Positions 16,334 through 25,420 of a stretch of 64,000 bases of DNA are shown here, one piece after another. The stretch is from Dietzia natronolimnaea (GTDB lineage Bacteria > Actinomycetota > Actinomycetes > Mycobacteriales > Mycobacteriaceae). The translations under genes were made by a program, and so were the position numbers. Positions within the stretch are counted from its first letter, which is position 1; every line of letters begins with the position of its first letter. The notes below the pieces were generated by a model. That model did no database searches and was not told the origin of the DNA. It was given only the letters and a program-made list of their open reading frames with translations. The stretch lies in assembly GCF_039525805.1 (NCBI RefSeq), contig NZ_BAAAHZ010000010.1. One strand, given 5' to 3'.

Positions 16334-16359
16334 GTTATGGAACAATGATGTTCCATAAC
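16334..16359. promoter_or_regulatory. Perfect 26-bp palindromic TetR operator
   Basis: GTTATGGAACA (16334-16344), spacer ATGA, then TGTTCCATAAC (16349-16359): a perfect inverted repeat with 11-base arms, placed between the tetR and MFS genes. A TTGACT hexamer (16328-16333) abuts its left arm and could be the -35 of the pump gene, so a bound repressor would block the polymerase. Confidence 0.85.
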
Positions 16360-16390
16360 GAGAGTCAAGATTCCTTCGTGAGAGGCTCGC

Positions 16391-18001
16391 ATGTCTGCCG
16401 CACAGGCCCCGCCGAACGCCACCGCCCCGCCGCGCGCCACCGCGCGGACGTGGGCGGCCCTGGGCGTGCTCGCCCTGCCGATGCTGCTGCTGGCGATCGA
16501 CGCCACCGTCCTGATCTTCGCTATGCCGGGGATCGCAGCCGATCTGTCCCCGTCGGCCACCCAACAGCTGTGGATCATGGACATCTACTCGTTCATGATC
16601 GCCGGCCTGCTGGTGACCATGGGAGCGGTCGGCGACAGGATCGGCAAGAAGAGGCTGCTCCTCATCGGGGCGGTGCTGTTCACCGCCGCCTCCGTGGCCG
16701 GCGCCTTTGCCACCAGCTCCGAACAGCTGATCGTCGCCCGCGCGCTCCTCGGGCTGGCGGGGGCGACCATCATGCCGTCCACGCTGTCGCTGATCCGCGC
16801 GATGTTCATCGACCGTGCGCAGCGGCGGTTCGCCATCGCAGTGTGGTCCATGGCGGGGACGCTCGGGGCGGCGGCCGGTCCGATCGTGGGCGGCTGGATG
16901 CTCGAGCACTTCTGGTGGGGGTCGGCGTTCCTCATCAACATCCCGGTGATGGTGGTGCTGCTGGTGCTCGGCCCGGTGCTGCTCACCGAGAGCCGCGATC
17001 CCTCACCCGGGTCACTTGATCTGGTCAGTGCGGCCATGTCGCTGGTGGCCATGCTCAGCGCCGTCTACGGGCTCAAGACCCTCGTCGCCGGAGAGGGCGC
17101 GGTCACCGGGGTGCTGTGCGTGGCGGCGGGGTTGGCCGTGGGCGCGGTCTTCGTGCGCCGCCAGCTGCGGCTCACGAACCCGTTGCTGGACGTGGACCTG
17201 TTCCGTGCGCGGGCGTTCCGAGGCGCGGTGGTGGCCGATCTGCTGTCGATCTTCGCCCTGATCGGTTCGCTCTGGGCGCTGACCCAGTACCTGCAGCTGG
17301 TCGTGGGGCTCTCCCCGATGCGGGCGGGACTCTGGCTCCTACCGGCGATGGCCGTCTCCGCGGTGGCGGCGTTCCTGGCTGCGGCACTGGTCAAACGCAT
17401 CAGCGCCGCGGTGCTGGTCACGGCCGGACTGCTGGTGGCGGCGGTGGGGTTCGGGCTCATGCTGGGTCTGACCCCCGACTCCGGCCCGGTCCCGGTGATC
17501 GTGGCCCTGAGTCTTGTCTCCCTCGGCGGCGGCGTGGGCATGACGCTGACCAACGACATCATCATGAGTTCGGCCCCGCCCGCCCGGGCCGGCCGGGCGG
17601 CCGCGATCTCGGAGACGGCCTACGAGCTCGGCACCGCGCTGGGGACCGCGATCCTCGGGTCGGTGCTGGCCGCGGTGTACCGCAGTCAGTTGCTGGGCGA
17701 CTCCGGGGCCGCCGCAGTGGTGTCTCCGGCACAGTTGGAGCGGGCGAGCGCGACGATCGCCGAGGCGTTCACCGTCGCCGATCAGTTCCCGGCGTCCACT
17801 GCGGAGGTGCTGATCACCGCGGCGCAGGCGGCGTTCACCGACGCGCTGACCACCGTGGGTGTCCTCGGGTCGATCATCATGGTGGTCGCCGCGCTCTGGA
17901 CCGCCGTCACCCTGCGGGGCACCTCGGCCACCGCTGACCTCACGCGGCAGTCGGATCGCGCGCAGGCGGTCAGCGCTACCGGCTCCAGCGCTACGGGGTG
18001 A
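16391..18001 (+). CDS. DHA2-family MFS drug efflux transporter (14 TM)
   Basis: 536 residues with about 14 hydrophobic segments, of the EmrB/QacA (DHA2) proton-driven drug exporter family. It shows motif A (GAVGDRIGKKR) after the second helix, the membrane aspartate D in LLLAIDATVLIFAMPG of helix 1, and motif C-like GTLGAAAGPIVGGW in helix 5. It expels cationic or lipophilic toxins. Regulated by the divergent TetR through the operator at 16334. No membrane-fusion or outer-channel partner nearby, as expected for an actinobacterium. Confidence 0.93.
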   Translation: MSAAQAPPNATAPPRATARTWAALGVLALPMLLLAIDATVLIFAMPGIAADLSPSATQQLWIMDIYSFMIAGLLVTMGAVGDRIGKKRLLLIGAVLFTAASVAGAFATSSEQLIVARALLGLAGATIMPSTLSLIRAMFIDRAQRRFAIAVWSMAGTLGAAAGPIVGGWMLEHFWWGSAFLINIPVMVVLLVLGPVLLTESRDPSPGSLDLVSAAMSLVAMLSAVYGLKTLVAGEGAVTGVLCVAAGLAVGAVFVRRQLRLTNPLLDVDLFRARAFRGAVVADLLSIFALIGSLWALTQYLQLVVGLSPMRAGLWLLPAMAVSAVAAFLAAALVKRISAAVLVTAGLLVAAVGFGLMLGLTPDSGPVPVIVALSLVSLGGGVGMTLTNDIIMSSAPPARAGRAAAISETAYELGTALGTAILGSVLAAVYRSQLLGDSGAAAVVSPAQLERASATIAEAFTVADQFPASTAEVLITAAQAAFTDALTTVGVLGSIIMVVAALWTAVTLRGTSATADLTRQSDRAQAVSATGSSATG

Positions 18002-18026
18002 GGTGCGCGGCGGGAACCGGGGCCCG

Positions 18027-18275
18027 TCAGCCCAGGCCGAACAGGCGTCCGACGAGGCCCACCGCCATGACCAGGACGATCAGCACGATGATCCCCAGCA
18101 GCAGGTAGATGCCGATTCGGGACCCGGACTTGGTCGGGCTCTGCCCGGTGCGGGCGCTGTCGGAGGCCAGCGACGTGGAATCCGAGTCCGGCGTCTGCGG
18201 TCCCGTGGGCGAACCGCCGGCATCGAGGTCGGGGGAGTCGCTGGGATCCGGGTCTGACGGAAGGGAATTGGCCAT
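18027..18275 (-). CDS. Small tail-anchored membrane protein
   Basis: 82 residues: an acidic, Ser/Asp/Pro-rich cytoplasmic head (about 1-50, many SD/DS pairs) and a single C-terminal membrane helix (about 53-77: IGIYLLLGIIVLIVLVMAVG). There is no signal peptide, so the protein is probably inserted from its C-terminus. The ATG at 18275 has GGTGGGG directly upstream. Convergent with the MFS gene. Unknown function; the frame and composition look real. Confidence 0.65.
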   Translation of the reverse strand: MANSLPSDPDPSDSPDLDAGGSPTGPQTPDSDSTSLASDSARTGQSPTKSGSRIGIYLLLGIIVLIVLVMAVGLVGRLFGLG

Positions 18276-18380
18276 GCCCCACCTTGGCACTGCTGTCCCC
18301 CGCAGTGCCCGCGGGTGTGCTGGCGCGGGTAGGTCCGGCGGGTCTTGAGGAACGGATGTCGTGGTCGATAGCGTGACCGC

Positions 18381-18770
18381 ATGCCCCGGATCTCCACGCG
18401 GCGCGTGGTCGTCGCCCTCGACTGTCCTGACGCTCGAGAGCTCGCCGACTTCTACGGCGCGATGCTCGGATGGCGAGTCAGCTCGGACCCGGACTACCCG
18501 GACTGGGTGGACGTCCTGCCGCCGGAGGGGGAGTCGGAGGCGGTCGCGCTGGGGTTCCAGACCGTCCCCGACTTCCGCTCGCCGAGCTGGCCCGACGGTC
18601 CGGTCCCGCCGCAACTGCACCTGGACTTCTACGTGGAGTCGATCGCCGACTCCGAGCCGGCCGTCCTCGCCGCCGGTGCGCGACGGCATGAGCACCAGCC
18701 CAGCCCCGACGGGCGCTTCGTGGTGTACCTCGACCCGGTCGGGCATCCGTTCTGTCTGTGCGTGGAGTGA
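18381..18770 (+). CDS. VOC/glyoxalase-family protein
   Basis: 129-residue protein with one vicinal-oxygen-chelate domain: DCPDARELADFYGAMLGW opening helix, the HLDFYV strand with its metal-type histidine, and the closing YLDPVGHPFCLCVE motif. This is the actinobacterial 'glyoxalase-like' type of unknown substrate. It stands alone, with no partner enzyme. Confidence 0.87.
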   Translation: MPRISTRRVVVALDCPDARELADFYGAMLGWRVSSDPDYPDWVDVLPPEGESEAVALGFQTVPDFRSPSWPDGPVPPQLHLDFYVESIADSEPAVLAAGARRHEHQPSPDGRFVVYLDPVGHPFCLCVE

Positions 18771-18926
18771 CGGCGCGGCAAGCCATCGTCCGACCGACGG
18801 ATAGATCGTAGATTCAGAGCCGTGACGTGCGGACGAAGTCAGTCGATCCGCGCCGAAACGTCGTAACAAACAGTCATCATTGCAGTGTTCGCGAAAGACC
18901 ACGCTCGGGCAGAGGGGCGACTCGCA

Positions 18927-19508
18927 ATGAAGTACTTGAGATTGCGCGGATTGGCCGGAGCCACATTGGCATTGGTGTTGTCGGCGGGACTCGCGCCAAC
19001 CGCCACCGCGGCCGAGGTCGGCATCGGACCGTTCGTGGTGCAGGTGCCTGATCTGGCACCAGTGCATGTGCCGGTTCCGCCGGGTTCAGAAGCCGCACCG
19101 CTCCCGCCGCTGCCGTATCCGTTTCAGTGGGTTCGGCCTGCACCTCCGTTCGATCCGTTTGGGGGGCGGACATTGGCGCTGGATTGTGGCGGTAATCCCG
19201 AGAGAATGCCGTCCAGGATCATTATTTTCTGTGGAGACGGAAACGGGCAATTCCAGAACATCCGGTGGACATCGTGGCTCGATGGGACCGCCGAGGGGAC
19301 CGCGGAGAAGGTGTGGGTCGAGTGTGTGCCAGCCTGCTACAACGGCATCCGTCGCAGCAAGCCCGCGCGAATCGTGCTGCACGATGTTCGCTACACCCCG
19401 GCCGGGCCCGCGTACGCAAAGCTCACCGCACACGACGATCGCGGAGCAAGGACGACGGCGATGTCGAGTTTTCCGTTCGAACCCGGTGATCAGATCATTT
19501 TCCCCTAG
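18927..19508 (+). CDS. Secreted protein: proline-rich module plus CGDG/WxSW domain
   Basis: 193 residues. Signal peptide (1-29, ending TATA-AEV), then a proline-rich module (about 30-69: VVQVPDLAPVHVPVP and LPPLPYPFQW) shared with the proteins at 2937 and 19583, then a beta-rich domain with FCGDGNG, IRWTSWLDGTAEG and VECVPACYNG. That last domain is common in exported actinobacterial proteins of unknown function; its four cysteines are likely disulphide-bonded. ATG 18927 directly precedes the signal peptide. Probably cotranscribed with the next gene 74 bases downstream. The local GC is lower than average. Confidence 0.82.
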   Translation: MKYLRLRGLAGATLALVLSAGLAPTATAAEVGIGPFVVQVPDLAPVHVPVPPGSEAAPLPPLPYPFQWVRPAPPFDPFGGRTLALDCGGNPERMPSRIIIFCGDGNGQFQNIRWTSWLDGTAEGTAEKVWVECVPACYNGIRRSKPARIVLHDVRYTPAGPAYAKLTAHDDRGARTTAMSSFPFEPGDQIIFP

Positions 19509-19582
19509 CGTCCCCGAATCCCTGACGGGTCATGCCGCAACAACTATTCGAATGACGCTCGATCCCGTAATGAGGAGGCAAA

Positions 19583-20137
19583 ATGGCCAGGCTACTTTCA
19601 TCCATAGCAATTGCGATTGGCGCTTGCGCAACAGCAGCCACTATTACCCCGCTGGCTCAGGCCCAGACACTGCCAGGTGGTTCGGTTGTGGTGCCGCCTA
19701 TCGAGCCGATCGGTGTCCCGGTCCCGGCAGGATCGAGCGCGACACAACTCCCGGTTCTGCCGTTTCCCCTCTTCTGGCAAGAGCTTCCGCCGCCTCCGCC
19801 GCCGCCCCGGTATGTGGCCTCGAATTGGGTTGAGGCCGGGACGTGGTGTCCTGCGCCCAATCAATGGGCTTACAGCCAGAACGGGACCAAGCTGTGGTGC
19901 GTTCGTCTGCAGCGAACTGACGGCTACCAGTGGGCTCCACATCAAACCGAGATCCCGTGGACCCCCGAAGCGTCAGGAGTAGGAAGAGGAACTTCGGTTG
20001 GGAACTCGCTCGGCGGTAAACCGTGCGGTCGGGAGGGCGAGGGCGCCATCGATCCCTCGAACGGACAACCCGCGTATTGCGGACTTAGGATGCTAGTCAG
20101 TCCAGACCCACTGTGGATGTACCGGCCTGGCACGTAG
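19583..20137 (+). CDS. Secreted protein: proline-rich module plus Cys-containing domain
   Basis: 184 residues with signal peptide (1-27, ending AQA-QT), a proline-rich module (28-66: SVVVPPIEPIGVPVP and LPVLPFPLFW) shared with the two paralogues in this window, a run of prolines, and a C-terminal domain with five or so cysteines (AGTWCPAPNQW, LWCVRLQ, GKPCGREG, AYCGLRM). No domain family recognised. Excellent ribosome site GAGGAGG before ATG 19583. Sits in tandem with 18927, probably one operon. Confidence 0.8.
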   Translation: MARLLSSIAIAIGACATAATITPLAQAQTLPGGSVVVPPIEPIGVPVPAGSSATQLPVLPFPLFWQELPPPPPPPRYVASNWVEAGTWCPAPNQWAYSQNGTKLWCVRLQRTDGYQWAPHQTEIPWTPEASGVGRGTSVGNSLGGKPCGREGEGAIDPSNGQPAYCGLRMLVSPDPLWMYRPGT

Positions 20138-20456
20138 ATCGCAGCATCGCAGTCCCACGCCACGACGCTGAGGCTGGGCCGCAAGGAGCGGCCGAGTCAT
20201 GTGGTCCGGTGTCAAGAATCTGGGCAGGTCCGCACGTCGGGGATGCCAACGATAGGTACCGGTAGCGGCACGGTCGGCGATGCCGCGCGTAGTCGGCTGG
20301 CACGTGCGACGAGTGGTCTCAAGTGCTGGAATTCACCCCTCGGAGAACGTGAGCGCCATCGACCCCTCGGCGGGCCTCGAGCTCGCCGAGCCGGTCGAGC
20401 TTCCCAGGCTGCCGCCCGCCGAGCCCGCCGCGCCCGCTCGTCGAGAATCGGGAACC
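20138..20456. other. Gene-free stretch
   Basis: These 319 bases between the secreted protein and the convergent membrane gene hold no frame with coding character on either strand, no clear terminator stem and no repeat that I can see. Confidence 0.5.
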
Positions 20457-20918
20457 TCAGCAGCGTCCCGCCGGCACCAGTCGCTCCGGCTGGGCCTCCA
20501 GGTAGTCGAGCGCGTTGTCGTCGTAGGTGAGGACCAGCGCCACGGCGTTGGCGACGAGCAGCACCCAAGCCGACCACAGCATCGGGTCGTACAGCACGGT
20601 CACCAGGGAGAAGCTCGCGGCGGTCGTCAGCAGTGCACGGCTGCAGCGTTCACCGTCACGGAGCATCACGGCGCCCACCACCTGCACCACCATGGCGGCG
20701 AACAGGCCGGTCGCGAGGACCCAGCCGAACCAGCCGAGCGCCTCGGCCTCGCCCGAACCCGCCCCGGCCGCGAAGCGACCCGTCTCGCTGACACCAGACC
20801 CCGCGACCAGCGCCAGAATGTTGGTCCCGGTGACTAGGCTTGCGATGGTGACTGTGGTGAACAGGCCACAGAATACCCAGAGCCAGGATGCGATCGAGAC
20901 GGAGAGCGGTCGGCTCAC
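20457..20918 (-). CDS. Four-helix membrane protein, unknown function
   Basis: 153 residues with four hydrophobic helices (about 8-30, 52-75, 85-105 and 112-132) and an acidic C-terminal tail (TYDDNALDYLEAQPERL). No family recognised. GTG 20918 is chosen because GAGG lies seven bases upstream and family-like sequence starts there; the frame stays open to 21023. Divergent from the LuxR-type regulator at 21153, which may share its promoter region. Confidence 0.62.
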   Translation of the reverse strand: MSRPLSVSIASWLWVFCGLFTTVTIASLVTGTNILALVAGSGVSETGRFAAGAGSGEAEALGWFGWVLATGLFAAMVVQVVGAVMLRDGERCSRALLTTAASFSLVTVLYDPMLWSAWVLLVANAVALVLTYDDNALDYLEAQPERLVPAGRC

Positions 20919-21152
20919 GGACGGGCCTCTCGGGTCGGCGGTCGCACCCTCGTGGACCGACTCGGACAAGATAGGCCCATATCGTCTGACGAAATAGACA
21001 GGTGTCGATAGAGTGCGGCACACCTGATTTTTGCTGCGGTGCAGTGGTGCTCGGTTCCCCGGTTCTCTCCGTGGCCCCGGGCGCCCGTCGCGGCCTCACG
21101 CGGACGTGGTGCCCCTCAGCACCCCGACGCGGCCGGACTGGAGGTGGATCTG

Positions 21153-23705
21153 GTGCCCGCGTGGAAGAAGTCCCGTGCAGTGCTGCGGGCGGACACCGTG
21201 GCCCGCGCGGTCGCGCTGAGCGTCGATACCCGGCGCGGGGTGCTGGTGGTGGGGCCGCCGGGCGCGGGAGCCAGCCGCTGTGCCGCCGACATCGCGGCCG
21301 GACTGCGGGCTGCCGGAGTCCGGGTGACCGTGTGGGACGACCTGGACAGAGCCGAGGCACCACGAGCCCTGCCCGAGGGCGCGGTGCTGGTGGCCTCGGC
21401 CCGGGTGGGTGCGGCGCTCCCGGAATGGTGCCGCGACGAGGTGACCGTACGCACCACGCGGCTCCCGCTGCGGAGCCTCACGCGTGGGCAGTCGGAGGCG
21501 GCGGTCGCGGCGGCCGTCGGGGTCCGACTGTCGGCGCGACTGGTCGAGGCGCTGTGGACGTGCTCTCACGGAAACCTCACCGCCCTGCGCGCCACCTACG
21601 ACGACCTGGCGACCCGAGGGTTGACCCGTCGCACGTGCGATCGGTTGGAGTTGACGGTGGACCCTGCCACCGCGATCGCGGGCGTGGCCGTGGACCCGCA
21701 CCTATGGATCGGTCCAGGCGTGATGGCCACCGCGGCCGACGCACTGACCACCGCGGCCGACGCACTGACCACCGCGGCTCTCGCCCGACGCCTCACGGTC
21801 CGGGACCTTGAGCACCTCCACGGTGGCGAGGTGGTCGGCGACCTGGTCGCCCGGGCACTCCTGAGGGAAGGCCGGCACGACGGCGCGGACGTTCTCACCG
21901 TGCAACCGCCCGTCCTCGCCGCCGCGCTCCGGGCCGGAGCGGACCATCGCCGGCGCCGGGAGACCTACGACGCCGTGCTCTCCCTCCCCGGAGCCACTCG
22001 ACCGGACCCGCAGATCGTGCTGTGGGCACTGGCCAACGACCCCTCCGCCCACGGCGGGAGCGTGGACGCCCCCTCGGTCCTGGCCGCGGCCCACGCCGCG
22101 CTGGACGGCCACAACTACCGCACCGGCGTCGAGTTGTCGGAGGCCACCCAGCGTGCGGGACTGGTGATGACGCCGCTGCAGCAGGCCGAGCTCTTCCTGC
22201 TCGCGGGCTCGTGCCTGCGCCTACTGGACAGGCTGCACGAGGCGGCCGACATGTTCGAGCAGTCGCTGGAGTGTCTGCGATCGGCGGCCGGACCGCGCGT
22301 AGCAGCCGGACTGCGTGCACCCGCGGGGCTCAGTGGTGACGACGACGAGCCGGGTGGCCCAGACTTCACTAGGGTGCTGATCGACAACGTGACAGCGCGA
22401 GCGGACCTCGCGCACTACCGCGACAGGGGCCCCGAGAACTCTCTCTCGCTGATCGAGTCGGCCCACGGACTCCTGACGCCGGGTCACTCCGCGCATGCGG
22501 TGCTGGAGGCACTGGTAGTGGTGCACCTGTCCTACGCCGGTCGCTACCGAGAGGCGGCCCGCGCGTACGACGAACTCACCTCGCACGCGGCGGATCCGTC
22601 GCCGCTGTCGGCCGACCGGGAGCGGCGGATCGAGGCGATCCACGCACTAGCGCTGGATGCCCTCGGACAGTCCGACGCCGCGCTGGCCGTCCTGCGGCGG
22701 CTGGCCCGCCGCTCGCGCACGATGGACCACCAGGCGTGGGCGTCGGAGGAGTACCTCGCGGCGCTGCTCTACGTGGTCCTGCACGGTTTCGGCGTGAGCG
22801 CGCTGTTCGCGGAACTCGCGCCCTTCGTGGCGATAGAGCAGGACGACTCCGTGCGCCTGGACCACGGCATGCGCCGGATCGCCGACGCGGAGATCGCCCT
22901 GGCCGCAGGTGACCTGCCGTCGGCCATGAGCGCCGCGTCAGATGCACTCGACACCATCGAGGTGGACGGTCCCGAGGACTTCCTCCCACGCGCCATCTCC
23001 CTGTGCGCCCTGATCTCGGCCCTGTCCGGGCAGGCCACGACCGCGAGAGAGCAACTGCGGCGCCTCCGCTCCGTCCACGGGTATGCCAACTCACCGGTCG
23101 GGCCGGAGATCCGCGGAGCCGAAGCAGGGGTGTTGTTCTGTCTCGACGAGGGCGACCGGGCGCGCGACATCGTCCGATCCCTCATCGACGACGGGCTGCT
23201 CGGTGCCGCCGTTCGCGCCGCCCTGGCCGGGGTGCTGATGGCCGATCCCGAGAGCTGCCGGATGGTGGCCGAGCTGGAGGTCAGTGGCGAGGTGCCCGTT
23301 CTGGTGCGCGGCCTGGCCGCCGCGAACCTGGCGGACAATCCCCGACGACTACTCGACGCGGCCCAGCGGGCCCGTGGTGTGGGACTGCTCATGGTGGCCG
23401 CGGCGGCCGCGGACCGCGCCCGCAGCCTGGCCACCCCGGGATCGCAGCATCACATTCTGGCCGAACGGATGCTCGCGACCACCGAGATCAGCGGGCCGCT
23501 GGCTGGCCTCACCGGTCTCGCCGGCCCCGCTCGTTCGGTCCCGCCCGGCGTCACGCTGACCCGCCGCGAGTCCCAGGTCGCCGAGTTGGTGGGCCGGGGG
23601 TTGACCAACGCCGAGATCGCGGACGAACTCCACCTGTCCAAGCGGACCGTGGAGGGTCACCTCAACCGGATCTACACCAAGACCGGCACCCGACTGCGAG
23701 GGTGA
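21153..23705 (+). CDS. Large LuxR-family regulator with degenerate P-loop (LAL-like)
   Basis: 850-residue regulator. The N-terminus holds a Walker A-like loop, GPPGAGAS (34-41), in which the usual lysine is replaced by alanine. A long helical TPR-like middle follows, and a C-terminal LuxR HTH (about 800-848: LTRRESQVAELVGRGLTNAEIADELHLSK). The layout is that of LAL/MalT-type regulators, but ATP binding is doubtful. GTG 21153 has GGAGG eight bases upstream. A 24-bp in-frame duplication (about 21731-21778) repeats an AADALTT unit. The gene end overlaps the next membrane protein (GTGA), suggesting that protein is its partner or target. Confidence 0.85.
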   Translation: MPAWKKSRAVLRADTVARAVALSVDTRRGVLVVGPPGAGASRCAADIAAGLRAAGVRVTVWDDLDRAEAPRALPEGAVLVASARVGAALPEWCRDEVTVRTTRLPLRSLTRGQSEAAVAAAVGVRLSARLVEALWTCSHGNLTALRATYDDLATRGLTRRTCDRLELTVDPATAIAGVAVDPHLWIGPGVMATAADALTTAADALTTAALARRLTVRDLEHLHGGEVVGDLVARALLREGRHDGADVLTVQPPVLAAALRAGADHRRRRETYDAVLSLPGATRPDPQIVLWALANDPSAHGGSVDAPSVLAAAHAALDGHNYRTGVELSEATQRAGLVMTPLQQAELFLLAGSCLRLLDRLHEAADMFEQSLECLRSAAGPRVAAGLRAPAGLSGDDDEPGGPDFTRVLIDNVTARADLAHYRDRGPENSLSLIESAHGLLTPGHSAHAVLEALVVVHLSYAGRYREAARAYDELTSHAADPSPLSADRERRIEAIHALALDALGQSDAALAVLRRLARRSRTMDHQAWASEEYLAALLYVVLHGFGVSALFAELAPFVAIEQDDSVRLDHGMRRIADAEIALAAGDLPSAMSAASDALDTIEVDGPEDFLPRAISLCALISALSGQATTAREQLRRLRSVHGYANSPVGPEIRGAEAGVLFCLDEGDRARDIVRSLIDDGLLGAAVRAALAGVLMADPESCRMVAELEVSGEVPVLVRGLAAANLADNPRRLLDAAQRARGVGLLMVAAAAADRARSLATPGSQHHILAERMLATTEISGPLAGLTGLAGPARSVPPGVTLTRRESQVAELVGRGLTNAEIADELHLSKRTVEGHLNRIYTKTGTRLRG

Positions 23706-24475
23706 ACGAGAGAGCGAGTCGAGGTGTGAGCACGCGTCAGCCACAGGAGAATTCAGCGCCCGGCGATCCGGCGCCGGGCGATCCGGCGCAAGACGACCCG
23801 GCGCCGAGCGACCCGGCACAAAGCGATCCGGCCACCTTCTGTGAGGCGCCGGCGGCCTACATCGTGGAGACGTACTTCGTCCTCCGGATGGTCATCGCCG
23901 CCGGTGCGCTCCTCCTCCCGGCGGCCCTCCTGCTGTGGGTGGCCCTCGACCCCGGCGTGACGATGATGGGCTCGCTCAGCGCCTTCTACTACTCGCCGGC
24001 CCGAAGCCTCTTCGTGGGGATACTCGTGGCGATCGGCGTCGCGCTGGTGGCCTACCGCGGATACACCCGTGGCGAGAACGCGCTGCTCAACGGAGCCGGG
24101 ATCCTGACCATAGTGGTGGCGCTGGTCCCGACGGGAGACTCGTCTCCGCCTGGGCTCACCGTGGCGGGTGCCGTTCACGCGGTGGCCGCGGTGGGGTTCT
24201 TCGTCCTGGCCGCGTTGTCGATCTTCTTCTACGGGCAGGAGACCCTCGGATCCCTCCCGGATCCGACCCTGCGGCGCCGGTATCGCGTGGTCTACCGGGT
24301 CCTCGCCTTGCTGGTCGTCACTCTGCCGGCCCTCGCTGTCCTCGTCGCCTGGGTGGCTGGACCGTCCGTGGCGCTGTTCGCCGGGGAGGCGGCTGCGCTC
24401 TACGCGTTCGCCGCGTTTTGGCTTGTCAAGACCTACGAGCTGTCGCGGTCTCAGACCCGGCGGCGGATCGTCTGA
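23702..24475 (+). CDS. Multi-pass membrane protein coupled to the LuxR regulator
   Basis: About 257 residues: a soluble head with a GDPA(P/Q)(G/D)DPA-type repeat (about 18-40), then six hydrophobic segments. The motif MGSLSAFYYSPARSLFVG followed by AYRGYTRGEN marks a widespread, uncharacterised bacterial membrane family. The GTG at 23702 overlaps the regulator stop (GTGA); GTG 23726 is an alternative start. Coupled translation suggests a signal relay with the LuxR protein, which is inference only. Confidence 0.75.
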   Translation: MNERASRGVSTRQPQENSAPGDPAPGDPAQDDPAPSDPAQSDPATFCEAPAAYIVETYFVLRMVIAAGALLLPAALLLWVALDPGVTMMGSLSAFYYSPARSLFVGILVAIGVALVAYRGYTRGENALLNGAGILTIVVALVPTGDSSPPGLTVAGAVHAVAAVGFFVLAALSIFFYGQETLGSLPDPTLRRRYRVVYRVLALLVVTLPALAVLVAWVAGPSVALFAGEAAALYAFAAFWLVKTYELSRSQTRRRIV

Positions 24476-24539
24476 GCCGGTCGGCGCGACCCTCCACAGA
24501 CGCCGCGTCGATCGCGGCGGCCCCGCGTAGGGTCGGAGC

Positions 24540-25328
24540 ATGACGAATCTCGTCTTTCTCCCCGGCCTCCACGGCGACGCGCAGACCTGGGCCCCGGTCG
24601 TTCGCGCCCTGCCTGACGACCTGCCCGCCACCGCCCTGGACCTGCCGGCCGAGCCAGACCTCGACACGCTCGTCGACGATGTGGCCCGCCAGATCGCGAC
24701 GGGCAGCGTCGTCGTCGGACACTCCCTCGGCGGCGTGGTGGCGATGCACCTCGCCGAGCGTCACCCGTCACTGCTGGCAGGACTCGTCCTGGTCACCGCG
24801 CCCGTGGGCACCGAGGACCCGCAGGCAGCCGCGGCGCGCGCCGCCCGAGCGGCGGGACTGAGTCCAGAGGAGTACGAGGAGATCGCCCTGGACGGCATGG
24901 AGGCGGTGTACTTCGGCGACCGCGGCCACGACCCGCAGGTGCGGGCCGAACGACTGCGCGCGGCGCGCGGATACGGCCCGGCGCGGTTCGCCGCGCACTC
25001 CGTGGCACTGGGGGCGCGACCGGACCGCAGTACCTTCCCCGCGCAGGCACCCTGCCCGGTCCTGATCGTGGGAGCGTCACATGACCAGGTGGTGCCCACC
25101 GAGGACCAGCGCAGGTGGGCCGAGCGGAATGGTGCCGGCGCGGGCGGTGCCGAGGGGAACGGTGTCGGCGCCGACAGTGCCGAGGGAAACGGTGTCGGCG
25201 CCGGCAGCAGGGGCGCCCGGGCGGTGACCTACGTGGAGATCCCGGAGACCGGGCACATGCTGCCGGTGGAGACGCCTGAGGAGCTGGCCACCGCGATCAG
25301 CGAGTGGTGGCGTCGCACCGAGGTCTGA
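24540..25328 (+). CDS. Alpha/beta-fold hydrolase
   Basis: 262-residue alpha/beta hydrolase: LPGLHGDAQTW oxyanion loop, nucleophile in VVGHSLGG (near residue 62), acid in GASHDQVVP and histidine in ETGHMLPVE. A 10-residue repeat (NGVGADSAEG type, 2.7 copies, 25128-25214) is inserted in the loop before the last strand, an expansion that is unusual for the fold. The substrate is unknown; small-molecule esterase or lactonase are possible. ATG 24540. Confidence 0.9.
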   Translation: MTNLVFLPGLHGDAQTWAPVVRALPDDLPATALDLPAEPDLDTLVDDVARQIATGSVVVGHSLGGVVAMHLAERHPSLLAGLVLVTAPVGTEDPQAAAARAARAAGLSPEEYEEIALDGMEAVYFGDRGHDPQVRAERLRAARGYGPARFAAHSVALGARPDRSTFPAQAPCPVLIVGASHDQVVPTEDQRRWAERNGAGAGGAEGNGVGADSAEGNGVGAGSRGARAVTYVEIPETGHMLPVETPEELATAISEWWRRTEV

Positions 25329-25420
25329 TCCGGGTGACGCCCGGTTCGTCGAGCCCGAGTCCCTCGCCGCGCTCGCCCGGACGGTCTAGAGTTCTTCCCC
25401 AGAAGGCGGGGTGGTCGCCA

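Noticed and set aside
15436..17019. 527-residue plus-strand frame spanning tetR and the start of the MFS gene
   Set aside because: Covers two well-supported genes and their operator in another frame.
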